This document shows positions 35,600 through 48,487 of a DNA stretch of 64,000 nucleotides, in pieces. How positions within the stretch are numbered: the first letter of the stretch is position 1; each line of letters begins with the position of its first letter. The DNA is from Gnetum montanum. Its lineage: Eukaryota > Streptophyta > Gnetopsida > Gnetales > Gnetaceae. The stretch lies in contig MNCI01007769.1 of NCBI GenBank assembly GCA_015680685.1, positions 101,475 through 165,474 on the forward strand, written 5' to 3'. The notes under the pieces were generated by a model that did not search any database, was not told where the DNA came from, and was given only the letters and a program-made list of their open reading frames with translations. A program made the position numbers and the translations under genes.

Positions 35600-36803
35600 C
35601 AAGAAGTTGCTTCTAGAAGCTCAAAGTACGTTGGACAACATAGGCTACATCCTATTGCAACTCCATGATGTAGTTTTTTCCTACCTTTGGTTTTAGCAAC
35701 TTTTCTTTAGTTTTCGCTAGGGTCTACAATATGAGAATGGAATTGGTATTGCACTTTTAGAGCAATGGAAGCTACGTTGGAGTCTCTATGCTAAGCATAG
35801 TGTTAGTTTCTACTACCAAATAGCATTGCAAGGTGAGGTTGTAATGGGCTTTGGTGATTGTGGAAGTGGAATTACTATGAAAGATTTCAAAGTACTAGAG
35901 TGTTATAACATGCTGAAAATTGAAACTACACAACTACCATGATTGCTAGCATATTAGTGTCAACATGTAGGTTGTAATGGTCATCTTCTTCCAATGTAGT
36001 TACTATTGTGGTATGTCTAGAATGGGCTACAACCACAAAATCCATCCATTTAGTATAAATAGTAAATGGATGTCTATAACTATGTTGGTATCATCTTTAC
36101 TATGCTAGCCTTGGTCAAGAATCATCTACATCTAGCATAGTTGCCATTTATAGTAAGTCTAGAATGGGCTATAGTCACAAAATCCATTTGTTTCATATAA
36201 ATAGTACATAGATTTTTGTGACTACATTCGCACCATTCTTACAATTCTAACATTGGTGGACTACGCTACGGTTGTTGGAAAATGTCAAAAGTGTGCAAAA
36301 CTTTAGACACTCTGGAAATGGTGAAATTCATTGGAAAGTGCTATGCTACTAGAGAATGTTGTCTACATTGGTTTTTGTTGACTTGGGATAACTATGTTGG
36401 TTGTTGTTGAAAAATGGAAATTTTAACAATTCTAACATTTCACTTCTACTAGCTCTTAGTAGTAACTATGTTGGCTACTATGGCTACTATGACTACTGTA
36501 GCTATTGTATATATTAAAAATGGCTCCAACCTAGTTGGGGCTATACCCCTACAAAAACCCATGAAAATGTTAGTTTTAGCTATTTCCAAGGTATTTTCAG
36601 CCTTCCGAAGCTGAAATATATATATTAGAAACCTTTTCCTACTTGAGAAGTGAGGCAATAAAAACTTTTGAATCATTTTCTAATCTTTGAAAGTTGAAGT
36701 ATGCAAGATTGTAGCTCATGGACTACATATCTTACATTAACAATGAATCCTTGCCTTAAAGTGGAAAATCAAGGTTACAACGTGAATTTTTGGTGGTGTT
36801 TCA
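35600..36803 (-). repeat. 3' LTR of element D
   Basis: On the minus strand it starts TGAAACACCACC at 36803 directly after the polypurine tract. A related plus-strand fragment lies at 20840-21560. TAGCATAG/CTATGCTA words and a tandem duplication are inside. The inner end near 35600 is inferred from a primer-site-like string and is not certain. Confidence 0.55.
35998..36260. repeat. Imperfect tandem duplication of about 155 bp in the LTR of D
   Basis: TAGAATGGGCTACAACCACA followed by AAATCCATCCATTTAGTATAA near 36018 recurs as TAGAATGGGCTATAGTCACA followed by AAATCCATTTGTTTCATATAA near 36161. The neighbouring words TAGTTACTATTGTGGTA/TAGTTGCCATTTATAGTA match as well. Confidence 0.6.
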
Positions 36804-37880
36804 TTGGTCTCTCTTTGTTGATATCTAGAGGATTAACCCAATAGACAGCAATAAAGAATACAAAGCATCACTACAGGTCCATCACCAATGTTCCCCCTTT
36901 GTGATTGATTCAGTAGTGTCAAACCATGCTCTAGAGTACTTGTGATCATGGGAATGAGTTGTGATGGTAAAATTGAAATGAGGTCATAGAAAAATGATCA
37001 TAAAATCTAACAATGTATACCAAGTGTTTACATCATGATGTTGCATTGAAATGTCAATTAATTGATAAGCCTTGGCACTTTGTACTTTGAGGTGTGGTTC
37101 ATCTAAAAAATGTGTTTGAGGAACCAACACCTTTCTCCATTATTTCCTTGGATTCTTGACTCCTCCCCTTGTATGTTTGAAGTCATTGATCTATCTTTTA
37201 GGCTTCATTGATCATTATACTTCTTGGTGGTTTAATTTTTTCTTTCTTTTCAAAGTGAAACATTCATGGATTTTCTTTTCCAAACCTGGATTTGAATTGG
37301 TTTTTCCATCAAGTAAGATGTGTTACACTTGATGGATTAGGTGGTTTTCAATTGAATGTAGTTTGTTACATTCAATTCACATGACAATGGACCATTAAGA
37401 AAATATGTCATATCACCATATGTGCATGAGTGTAAAACATTAATCAACATTATCATCCAAGGTAAGGAAGGTTATAACTAGGCTATGGGGTTGGTTTTAA
37501 TGGAATGGTACTAGAAATGATATGAATTAAGTAGTCTTGGCACAATAGGACAAACTCATCAAATGTTGAACATCAGCATCACGTCATGACTTACCACCAT
37601 GATGAGTTACACCTCCACAATGATTCCAAGCTTCATTCTAAAAATACAACTCCAGAAAGACCAAGAAAAACAAGAAAAGAAATCATGTTTTCACAATGAA
37701 ATACATAAAGCCATGTAGAATAGTTCAATAGATCTAGCTATCAAAGGTTACATGTGTTACTAGTTTAAGGCCATGGTAGGTCATGATGCTAGTTTAAGGT
37801 CTTAGCTAAATGTGGAGTGTAGGCTCACTTTTTGATTATTGTTAGCTACATGTAGCATAGTTTTAGATATGAATGATTGA
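36804..37880 (-). other. Polypurine tract (36804-36820) and 3' noncoding region of element D
   Basis: The minus strand CAACAAAGAGAGACCA precedes the LTR. The tract CATCAACAAAGAGGGGCC of C and CAACAAAGATGGGCCC at 22868 are clearly the same signal. The rest holds no gene; parts near 37570-37700 match 23690-23830. Confidence 0.6.
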
Positions 37881-39239
37881 TTAGATTGGCAAACTCATTT
37901 CCATCCATGTCTACTATCTAGTAAGCCCCATTGCTGTAGGCCTTGGTGATGAAGAAAGGTCCTTACCAATTGGCTGAGAATTTGTCTGCATTCTCATAGA
38001 AAACCTAAAGGACCAAGTCTCCTTCTTTGATACTGTGTTTTCTTAGGTTATGTTGTGCTAGCATTTCTACCTCTCCTAGTAGTGCTTAATGTAAGAAATC
38101 GTTCATACACACTGCTTCTCCATTAATTCTAGGTACATAAAATGAAAATCCTTGTTCTATTTTTCATTGATGAAGTTGGATAGGACTACTTGGAGAGATG
38201 GTGCCTACAATTCAAGAAATAAACTAGCTTTAGAGCCATAAATAAGATTATACAGGGTTACACTTATCATAGTACAATATATGGTTCTATAGGCCCATAG
38301 TGCATGGATAATCCACTCATGACGCTTATACTTACTATTGTTTAGAATTTTCTTGAGGAAGTTGATGATGGCCTTGTTGGTTACTTTAGTTTGTCCATTG
38401 GATTAAGGTTAATGAGGTAATAAGAAAGAGTTTTTAATGCCTAGTTCATAATAGAATTTTTTGATTCTTGGCTACTAAACTCTAGTTCATTGTTTATGAC
38501 TATGGTCATAGATATGACAAAATAGGCTACTATATTATCCAAGATGAATCTATAGACTTGTTTAGATGTTGTTTTTCTTAGGGGAATAGACTCAACCCAC
38601 TTGGTAAAGTATTTAGTTGTGTGATGATGAAGTTATACCTTGCACAAAACTTAGGCATTATAGTTTCAATGATCTCTAACCCCCATCATTGAAATGGCCA
38701 AGTGAGCAAAGTAGTGTGCAACTCAATTGGTGGTACATGTATGAGAGCACTATGCCATTAGCAAGTGTCATAGGTTTTAATATTTGCAAGTAGTTATTTT
38801 CATATAGGATTAAGAATAACCTAATCATCTAATCTTAACCATCATGGCTCTAGGTCCTATATGTCTCCCATAAACACCCTCATGAACTTGCTCTAGGACT
38901 ATTTTGACTTCAATTCTACCCAAGCACACTATAAATATGCCATCATAGGATCATCAACATAATGTGTTATCACCTACAATGACATATTGTTTTGATTGTT
39001 TATGTACAATATCCTTTTGAGTAGTAATTACGGCTTTTGAAGATTCACCATGCATAAGGTAAAACTTGATATCGTCATACCACTCATTTATAAGAGTAGT
39101 ATGAAATATGACCACAAAGTTATCATCAGTGTTCTATGTGATGGAGATAGCATAGTCCATGGTTAGTGTGGGAAACTTACTAAACACATTTGACATCACA
39201 CTATGAGCTAGCATTACGGTGGCATCAACTATAGTGTTT
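37881..39239 (-). pseudogene. pol: Integrase remnant of element D
   Basis: The minus strand shows TKYFTKWVESIPLRKTTSKQ (about 38620-38560), the catalytic-core start of Tat integrases. NGQTKVTNKAIINFLKK (about 38405-38350) and HEWIIHALWAYRT (about 38320-38285) follow with L.YGSKASLFLEL, and then GDLVL and NW*GPFFITKAYSNGAY (about 38020-37930), the C-terminal module. WAYRT, YG.(E/K)A and NGQ..(A/T)NK are diagnostic for gypsy integrase. Stops are mainly TAG and TAA. Confidence 0.75.
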
Positions 39240-39524
39240 TCATTTCAGGGTATCTGTTGGATATCAATGTCTATGAATTATTGTAATAGTTGGTTCCCTA
39301 GGTCATACTAAGGCTTTAGATGTTAAGCTTTGCATGCATAAACCTCTATCACTTTGTTAACCACAAGTTGTAAATCATCCTTAATTATTAAATGCTTGAT
39401 TCCTAGGTCATGAGCTACCATCATTTCTCTAATCAATCCCTCATATTCTACTATATTTTTGGTACATGAAAATTCAATATGATACAAAAAGGAACAAATT
39501 TCACCAAATATGAATGTTATGATG
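39240..39524 (-). pseudogene. pol: RNase H remnant of element D, left half of the split gene
   Basis: The minus strand reads FSCTKNIVEYEGLI and AHDLGIKHLIIKDDLQLVVN, matching the FxCTNNxAEYEALI and A..LGIK.L.I.GDSQLVVNQ motifs of Tat-type RNase H. The conserved aspartate and glutamate of the family can still be placed (VEYE, KDD). The N-terminal part continues at 49994 beyond element C. Confidence 0.78.
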
Positions 39525-39529
39525 GTAGC

Positions 39530-41065
39530 TAAAATACCACAAAATTTCAGGTCCTTGCATCTCAACTGCAAATTTGGCTAAGTGTCAAAATGGTGGCACT
39601 TTGCCCAAATTTTTCTAAGTGTTGAGTGTAGTTAGCTTCAATTGCCAGATTTACAAAATTTTTCTAAGTGTCAAAAATGATGGCACTTTCTACAAATTTG
39701 CCTAAGTGTCAAACCTTACCAAATTTTCCTAAGTGTTGGTGTTATTCTCCCTAGCATAGCATGCATAAAGGTCTATCTTGCAAAATTTTTTGAAGTGTTA
39801 ATGGCAGTTGCAAAAAATTTTCTAAGTGTTGTGTTATGCTCCCATTGTCCCTACTACACTCTAGAGTGTAGCTACTGTAGCCAACACCTCAATGGCTAGT
39901 TTTGCCTAAATGTCAAGCCAGAAACTATTACGCTAGCTTAGCATGAAAGAGGCATTTGGCAAATTTTCTAACTCCTGAGCCTACCCCTCCTACTATGCTT
40001 CAAAGCATAGCCAACATAGCAGAACAAGGATTTTAGTCTTTATGAGATTTTTCTAAATGTCCATGCTATACCATATTCCTAGGGAGTGTCTCATGTCCTA
40101 CACGTAACACAAGACAAGTGTAGGAGTCAATGTCCTATTCTCTGCATGTAACACAGGAAGAGCATAGCCATCCACATTGCATGTTCTACACATAACACAA
40201 GAAAAGCATAGTAGCTAGAGTTAAAAAAATTTTGAACTCTTTCTAGTCATCTCTGGACTTAGAAATTTTTTTGAATTTTTCTTGTGGTCCCATCTACTAC
40301 ATTACCACATGGATCCTAATCTACATTTTTTGCTAACTATTACCCTATAAATACCCCTGTGACCAAATGTTTTAGGGGCTAGCTTCCATTTTTCACTAGT
40401 GGGATAGATGGCACTTTCATTTGGAATTTCGTATCTTGGAATCCTCGCACTAGATCTGTGGGCAAGAAAGACCCAGAGCACACTACACTAGCAAATAGGA
40501 AAAGTTGCACATCACGGTTCATTATAACCCCATTGCAACCCTACAAGACACTGCACAGTACATTGTGGTGACCAACTCAATAGGCATAATTCATCATAGT
40601 GAGCACCAAAATTCATGGCCTAACACCATTGAGGTTGTGACTACGCTCCCACTACACTTGTTGTACACTATGTAAATTTTGAGACCCTTTTAGAATTAGC
40701 TATGCTTCCCTTTTTAGAGCAGTGCACTTATATTCTCAAATTCTATTGCATTTCGATTTGGTATTTAGTGTAACACTTGTATTTTCTCTCTTTTTCATAT
40801 GTATTTGCACATTTACATAACTATTCTGAGGCCAAGACACCCTGCTACACTATAGCTTAGCTAGACACAATGTTCGCATGTAACACACTATAAATCCTTG
40901 TTACAAAAGGTCATGTTAACACCATAGAAGTTCCTATTTGGTTGACTAGACCATTCAGGGCATCTTCATTCCATTTCCTAGCACAACCCTCACATAAATT
41001 CAAGGTTAGGCTGTATGCCTATTGAACTCTTGGTCTTCTAGCCACTGACATTTTTAGATGTTACA
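39530..41065 (+). repeat. 5' LTR of element C (1536 bp)
   Basis: It starts TAAAATACCAC (TGAAGCAGCAC in the 3' copy) and ends TTACA. Recurrent phrases TTTTCTAAGTGT and GTAGC/GCATAGC words fill U3. The TATA box CTATAAATAC lies at about 40345-40354, followed by ACCAAATGTTTTAGGGG, conserved in the other LTR. Confidence 0.85.
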
Positions 41066-41070
41066 ATTTT

Positions 41071-41087
41071 TGGCACTAGAAGGAGGG
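41071..41087 (+). other. Primer binding site of element C
   Basis: TGGCACTAGAAGGAGGG starts five bases after the LTR and corresponds to TGGTGCTAGAAGGAGGG in E. The complementary tRNA is not identified from memory. Confidence 0.6.
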
Positions 41088-41479
41088 CCTTGCCATTTCC
41101 TTCTATATTTTTTGATTGGCAGTTAGCAAAAATTCTAGATGCTTTGGAGAGTGTAACAAGTTCTTAGACCGTAGCAAGCCCCAGCATAGTGAGTGTAGTG
41201 CTAGAGTTAACCATTTTCAGCAACTTTCATACTTAGCAATTTTTTTGCATTTTCATACTTAGCATTTTTTTTTGCATTTTCATATTTAGCCAAATTTTTT
41301 ATAACTTTACACTTAGTATATTTTTTGCAATTTCCATACTTAGTCATTCTTATGCAGTTTTACACTTAGCCATTTATCTACATTCTTATACTTAGCCATT
41401 CTTTTGCTACCACTAGACCTATTCATTTTTCTATAGTTTTCAGAGTTAGCCATTTTCTACAAACAACAACTCTCACAAC
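41088..41479 (+). repeat. Leader of element C with CATACTTAGC tandem repeats
   Basis: At 41215-41465 about eight units of roughly 25-35 bp repeat TTTGCA-TTTTCATACTTAGCCATT, each varying by a few bases. There is no reading frame. The repeats sit between primer site and gag, as in E and in the 33.1 kb element but with different words. Confidence 0.6.
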
Positions 41480-44400
41480 CCAATTTATGAACATGAATCT
41501 AGATCAACCTTCCACATTGGTTTCTAACACATTTGACATCATGATCCACCTAAAGTATGTTGCACTAAGCCATGAATAATATAATTTTATTTGTGACAAA
41601 ATCCAAGTAGGATTACAAGTGGATCACATTGACCTAGAGGAAAAACAAGATTACAAATGAGTCCATCAAGATGGATGAGAGTACAACCCTACCTTGTCTA
41701 ACCTAATCTCACTCATAGAGTTCTACGACTATCGATTTTTCCAATTCATCCGTGTAAACAAGCATGATGTAGAGACAACCTATGAGGAAAGCTCATAGGA
41801 GGAAGAAGATGAGTTTGAGGCTTGCTCTAAATGTGAGAGCCCCCTCTACACCATCTTCCAGAAACCACTCCCTAGTATAGCCCCTCCTTGGTTTGGTCCA
41901 TCCATCCTCTCTAAGATGGTGACCATGCTAATCATCCTTCCTTACAAGCAACGACTACATTTTCCCAACCCTATGCTCATGTAGGGGCCACCTCACAACC
42001 CTAGACAACCAAAGCATCCTATGTTCCACTTGTCTCATTGATGTCCAAGGAATCTATCCAACCCACTCATGTGTGGCCTACCTCAATCACCATACCCATC
42101 ACTCAACCAATGCATCAACTAAACCCATCTACTATGACATTAAACTAGTAATGAATATTCACTACAACATTAAACTAGAAAAATCCACAATCAACAATAT
42201 GATCCTATGCTATACACTGAATGCAAGGCTAGCCAATGCCACTAGCTAGCACATTCCCAAGGTTGGATTAGGCATTCTAGCTAATCCAAAGCTTAATGAA
42301 GGAGATCAACTAACACAAGACTACCTCCTCTGACATCGTCAAGATGGTGGACTTCTACTAGGATGATCCCATAAGTGCTACGGTACCACATCTAACTCTC
42401 CAAACTAGGGTCTAGTTCCCTTAACTCACCAAGTAAAATGGTGAAGGGGACCCCAACGCACACTTGGTCACATTTTGATCTAAGTGCTTTCTCCTTCAAC
42501 CTTGGCCACATACCATCATGCAAATGTTTCCCATGTCACTCACTGGCAAGGCTTGAAACTGGTATTGTGTACTACCCAAGGCTTGAATCTCTCTTTTGGA
42601 GGATCTCATAGGCTAGTTCATGACACAGTTCAAGTACAACCAAAAGCTTGAAGCAATCCTTGACTAGCTCATGCAAGTCAAGAAGGGGCCCCTAGAGCAC
42701 ATGCCAAAATTCCTCCAACACTAGAATGCCACATTGAGAAAAATGCATGAACCCCTAGTAGAGATGCACCTACTAGCCATCTTTAAGGGTGTAGTGAATG
42801 ACTTCATTAACTCCAAATTATATTACCTAGCCCTAATGTCTCTTAGCCAAGAATTTTCCCAAATGAAAGGCATAGAAGAGGTAGCTAGCGCTAGTAATAA
42901 CCCAACCTATGTAGCCTACAAAAACCAAAATTCATGTAAGAAAAATGAAATAGTGGTAATGATGGCCACAAGTACAAAAGCAACCAACTAGGGCTTGATG
43001 ATCAAGGAGCATGTAGTGACCTAAATCATACGTGTAAGGCTAGAAGGAAAAACAAACAACGAAAGATCATCAGACAAACATAGCTAACCTTGCCTTCGCA
43101 TGAGGGCAAGCTGGAAATGTAAACGAAGGTAGAGTGCCTTGGATGGTCTACACGCAAATCAACCAAGAACTTCCCCAAGTGTAAACTATAGCTTGCACTA
43201 GGGTTATTGTAACTAATGATGTATGAAATGTAAATAGTAATGTACGAAATGAAAATAGAGCGTATACAGAATAGTATTGCAAACAAAAGGTAAATGAATG
43301 TAAATAGAATAAACAATATAATCACTGGAAAAATGCATTCTATTGTATTTCTTAGAAAGGGTGTGCACGAGTCAAAGCGTAGTTTCATGTGTGGATGGCA
43401 GGTCAAGCACCAAAGCCTAGGGTGATGTGTTTTAGAAGTTCTTGGATGCTAGGAGTTAAGTGTTTCTGAGCATTCAAAGTCACTGGTTAGTGCTTCCTAA
43501 GCCGTCAACCTCCAAAATTGCCAACCCCATTTATGTGAATTGATAGGGTATTTATAGGCTTTGACTAGGTTTGGGCATAGAATTCATGGATGGAACGAAC
43601 AGCTAAGAGATGAGAGGAAAATGGATTGTGTGATACATGTCCAATGGACAACTGTATGTGAGTTAGATGTGTGTGGGCAAGCTACATTTTTGACTAGGTG
43701 CATTGTATCTTAGAGCGTGTGTTGTCTTAATCAAGCTAGCTTACCCTCATGGAAGCACATACAATTTTGGGGCATAAGAGATTGATGAGCTTACAAATGA
43801 TGAACATTTACAATGAAAATGATAATGTACAACAAGAGAAATTGACTCTGGCTTGCTTGAAATATCTGGATCTCTGAATTGATTACTGCAAGATGTTGAT
43901 TTGAGTGGCTTTGTGGTTGTTTGAAGCATCTTTGCTTGATCAGGACTTCCAATTTGAGTTGATTTCTATCTTGGCGTGTCCTCAACATGTACACTCTGCA
44001 CTCACGCTGCCAGCGTGACCTCAGTGTGAGTGAGCTAGAATGACATACTTTCCATCAAATTTTGATTTTTGAAGCTAGTTCTTGAGTGCAACTACTTTTT
44101 TGACTGTGTGATTGACCTTAGGAATGATTTGAAATTTAAAAATTGAGCCTGATATGACTTGTTTTGGACTTCTTTTGGCAGCTCACGCTGGACTCACACT
44201 ACCAACGTGAGGGTAGTGTGACCACAACGTGAGCTACAAAGACCTGGAATTTTGGACTTGAAATTTGGAATTATGAATGGTGGAACTTGAAGTTTTCTAT
44301 AATGAACCCTAAGGATGACTTGAACCTTGGAAATGAAGTCATTTTAACTCAATTTTGGAGCTGTCAGAGTCAATCATGCTATACTCGCGCTGCTAGTGTG

Positions 44401-45640
44401 ACCTCAGCGTGAGTGACAAAATTTGCAGTTTTTGACCTAATATTTGAATCCCTGAATGCTAAAACTTTGAACTAGTCATAACAGTGATACTTGAGAGTGC
44501 CTTGCATCCTTAGACTGAGCCATCTTTGATTTGATTCTGATTCCATTTGGAGTTTCTGACGCTAAGGGCAAGCTACCTTGACAAGCTGAACATGAGCAAG
44601 TTGGCTTGAGTAAGTTGGGCGTGAGTTCCATGCCTTAGTCAAATTGTTTCTTCCCAAAACATAAAAGGGCTCTAGGTCATTTTTTTTTCAAAGTGTTAGG
44701 ATGAAATTAGTGGTGTTTCAGAGCCTACGGCCCCAGCTCACAAAGCTACCAACTTTGGTGCCAACTTACCTACATCTATAAGGGCCATCCTAAGGCCCAA
44801 GTTTGAGCATTAAGGATCACTCAAAGTATACACCACTATTAATGAAACCCTCTAAATTACTAGAGAAACTCCTAAAAGTTGAAAAAATCTAATACAAACA
44901 TGTGTTGGATATTTCCTACCAAAAACATGATAGGTACTACAATTTATTCAGGAACCCTACCTTAGTAATACCAAATGAGTCCCCGATCCTGCAACATTTA
45001 CAATTGGACCAATACTATCATTACCACCAAATGTCTACTCATACTACAAATAACTATCATGATTTGCAGGATGACCTACAAAGAATGATAGAATGGGTCC
45101 AACTGGTGCTCAATGTAGTGAGCCAATCCAATGTAAACAATGTTTCCTACATCATAAACTCCATTAGCATAGGTGGCACATCCAAACCTATGCAACAACA
45201 TTTTGTGATCTATGGGCCTCCTAACAAGGCAAGGATCCCGTTAGCCTCCACAAGCAATAGGCCTTCCTTTCTATCAAATTTCCACCTCGAGTACCCAAAA
45301 CATCCTTTGTGGTTAAGGTCCCAGAACAATTATCCACTAAGATGTTAAACTAGCAACCAAAGCAACCATCAACTAAGATATTAAACTAGCATGCCACAAC
45401 AACAACTGCTAAGCAACCTTTCATCATCAAGGTTCTACAATGAGTTGGCCTATAACAACTCCTAAACCACTGTTTGTCATAAGCATGCCACAACATGATG
45501 GCCTCTCACATACCTAACGCCCAATAGTGGTCAATGTCTTGGTCCCTCTGCCTTTAGCAACCTAGGTAGGCCTACCAAATGACAATGCAAGAGGATGAAC
45601 AAGCACCTCATAACGCCCATGGTCCAAGCAAAGGCCATAA
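41480..45640 (+). pseudogene. gag: gag remnant of element C, interrupted by a solo LTR
   Basis: The first part (41480-43011) contains the gag core aligned to E: NAHLVTF, PWPHTIMQMFPMSLTGKA, FMTQFKYNQKLEAILD and the open stretch 42734-42991 (IFKGVVNDFINSKLYYLAL against ILKGAVNDFFKSNLYYLNA). The second part (44721-45640) resumes with HDRYYNLFRNPTLVIPNESP, corresponding to HDQFCQLVQNPSLAMPDEPP in E, then a degenerate zinc-knuckle-like YHYHQ..THTTNNYH in which cysteines are lost. Stops in the core are TGA and TAG. The frame was broken independently of the LTR insertion. Confidence 0.75.
43012..44720 (-). repeat. Solo LTR inside gag of element C (1709 bp)
   Basis: On the minus strand it runs TGAAACACCAC..CACTACA. 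Its last 130 bases match the LTR end of E (AGGCACTCTACCTTCG, CTTGCCCTCATGCGAAGGC and CCTTCTAGCC against GGTACTCTACCTTCG, CTTGCCCTTAGGCGAAGG and CCTTCTAGCC). Flanks are GAGCA and GAGCC, a target duplication with one change. U3 carries TCACGCTG/CAGCGTGA words, perfect around 44002-44018, and more near 44185-44240 and 44380-44412. The open frames inside it are not genes. Confidence 0.78.
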
Positions 45641-45959
45641 CTAGCAATTAATAATTAAACACTAGGATCCCTGCCACTAAGTAGACCATGCAACCCAAGC
45701 CCAAGTTCCCTCCATGAGAGATCCATCTCTTAAGTTGCATGGAGGAAGTCAAGGCCAACACAACGGCCAATTGCAATGACTTTGTAGCTACATTAACCGA
45801 AGTGAAACAAATGCTCAAGCAAAGGAACATGACATTGAGCTTGTATGACTTGGTCATAATCTCATCTACTTACTACCAAGTGTTGGCCTAGATGTTGGCC
45901 TCAATTCCTATTATAGAGGACATCCCTATAGATGAGACATCCATCTATGTAATGATGTT

Positions 45960-46560
45960 GCACCTTACACCAAAAAAATTGAGCTCAACAAACATAGAAT
46001 GCATGTCAATGATGGTGTAGCAACAAACATAGTCCTATACTCCATCATCGACAAGTTAGGCCTCATAGATGAAATTAGGCCAACCAAAACCACATGTCTA
46101 AAATTTTTCAATGGATCATATCTCACTATTAGGGGTACAATCAACTTAGCCTTCATGTTAGGAGAGAAATTTCCCACTAGCACAAATTTCACTATCATAG
46201 AGGAGATGCTAGGCTTCAACTTGATCCTGGGTAGGCCTTGCATAGCTTAAGTACGGCTAGTTTCCACTCACATCCACCAAGAAATCAACCTTCCATTTTA
46301 AGGTGGTCAAGTTATCATCCATGGTGATAACACCTCCTCTCCAGCTAACCATAACATAGGCATGGTGGAAGTTTCAAATGTGGTATTTCTTGGTGATACA
46401 CCTACAACAACCAACACAATACCTAAGGTTGATACACTCGAATGAGCAGTTGAAGCCTATAACCTCCTAGAGAATCCAAAGACTTGTGTGTTCCCTAATC
46501 CACACTCAGTTAGGAAGCAACTACATGACCAAGGATTTTCCTTTGCCAAAAATTTGCTAA
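45960..46560 (+). pseudogene. Protease remnant of element C
   Basis: An open stretch (45999-46250) reads MHVNDGVATNIVLYSIIDKLGL, then PTKTTCLKFFNGSYLTIRGT and GFNLILGRPCIA. These match VHVDDGAATNVVSYPMIEKLGL, PTTTTCLKSFSGSSVIVKGT and GFNLILGRPWLA of E. The Asp-x-Gly core is retained (NDGVAT), but a stop follows GRPCIA and later stops occur. The tail (46440-46560) matches the segment before the end of the E frame only weakly. Confidence 0.75.
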
Positions 46561-48472
46561 GCACTTGCTTACCCCTTGCTTGCATGGGTCATGCTTTTCT
46601 GTTTTTTGCTTGCATTACATTTGTTCATGCATTTACATTTCACCTTCTTGCCTAGTTTACACATTGCTTCTCTTTGATTATACATCCATGCACTTAGTTT
46701 ATGAAATACATTTCAAAAACATCAAAAAACATATAAAAATAAAGAAAATAAATAAAAACATAAAACTATAAAAATAGATGATTCCAAAAGGCCTTAAACT
46801 AGTGATGACCCAAAACAGCCCAAAACTAGCAACACATGATGGCTCAGAAAGGCCTTAAACTAGCCCATGACATAGAATGGCCTAAAAATATCACTTTTTG
46901 CATTTATTTCCTTTCATTTATGTATTTTATCTATGTTTATAACAAGTTCCACTTGATGTTATTTTCCTAAATGAATTTTGGAGGATCTTGTTGGCACACA
47001 ACATGACTACACATGCAGCATCACACCTCACACAAGCAAGGTAAGCACTCATCTATCATAACATCAAAAAATAGCATAGACAATTTACTATGACTATAAA
47101 ATGGCACAGATCATCCTTGGGTCATGATGTTAAACTAGCACAACATCCACCATCTACTACGACATTAAAATAGCATCCAACAGTCTACTAGGATTATAAA
47201 CTCATACATCATGGTCTACTAGGACTTTAAATTGGCATGTTGCTGATCTATTGGAGCACCTATCATTGGTGAAACCATTGGGGCACTCACAACATCATTT
47301 CCTCCCACCATTATACTAATCTTTTGGAGCACTTTCCATTAGTGTGACCTTTGAAGGACTTGTAGCATCATTGCATTGGTAGTTTCACTAGCTTCTTGAG
47401 CACTTGCAACTGGCATAATATTTCACATATTTGTAGCATTTTATCTTGCATCTCACATTTTGTGATTTTCTTGTCTTCTCTAAGTTGTGTTTTTATGATG
47501 AAGCCTTACATGCAATTGTGTAGATATGCATCTCATCATAGTAGCAAGTTACCACATTGCTCCAATGTGCATGCTTCGACTAGTTAAGCCACTCAAGAAT
47601 GCACATCCCCCTCATCCCATTATAGCCTATGAACATCAATGCCTTCATCCAAATAGCCACTCATCACCCACATACTCACATTTGCACATCTCTTTGATGC
47701 ATACACATTTTTATGCACATGAAATTCTCTTCATGTTAATTGTAGAATCTATGGTGGACATAATGCGACTCGTCCTATGGGGAGCCTTTGTTGGCTAGTC
47801 AAAGCCCAAGCAGATGTAACACAAGAAATCCCTAGGATGAAACACCTATCTTATAGTTCTGACATGGTTTCATCAAAAGAAATTCCATCTACTTGATGTC
47901 CCACACCTTGCAACTAGCAATCAGTAGTAAGCTGAACCCAACAAGTGTTTACCTCGCAATAGAGCAAAGAAGAAAATGCAATAAAAAACAAACCAAAAAA
48001 TAAAACAAATGAAAAAAGAAAAGCAAGAAATGAAAAAAACACAAAAACACAAAATAAAAATGAAAAAGAAAAGGATAAGCAGGAAAAAACACATCCCCAA
48101 GCAAATTGACAATGTTGTAGTTCTACAATCGACCTAGACTTAGATCAACTTTGACTCTCTCATGAGAACTTTTACAAGAGGTCAATGCTTCTGGGGTAAG
48201 CCACTTCATGTCATGTCATGGTCACTGTTAACCATGCTAACTCCACATTTTACATCATGATCCATTGTTTTCATTTCATTTTCACTATTTACATTTCATC
48301 TCCCTAGCATTACCTATAACCCTTATCCCTAGCATACCCTTATTCCCTTTGCACTCTTAAGCATAGTGAAGAATCACTCGATTAGGTACTAATGAACAAT
48401 GTTGGTGCCATGTTTGTTGTGGTGTTTTGCAATTCTTTGTCAATGTCTCTTGAGTCATTCCTCTAGACATCA
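46561..48472 (+). repeat. Noncoding stretch of element C with dispersed TTAAACTAG motifs
   Basis: No RT or integrase is present. AGGCCTTAAACTAG occurs near 46785 and 46850, and GATGTTAAACTAGC near 47129, with weaker copies near 47163, 47195 and 47225. E has the same motif array right after protease. The same word also occurs in gag of C (42139, 42166, 45346, 45381). The stretch 47950-48080 is A-rich. Confidence 0.5.
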
Positions 48473-48487
48473 ACAAAGAGGGGCCAT
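48473..48487 (+). other. Polypurine tract of element C
   Basis: AACAAAGAGGGGCCAT lies directly before the LTR start TGAAGCAGCAC. It matches the minus-strand tracts at 36804-36820 and 22852-22868. Confidence 0.7.

Noticed and set aside
43026-43406. Minus-strand open frame of 126 residues
   Set aside because: Lies wholly within the solo LTR (43012-44720), is hydrophobic by composition and has no family signature.
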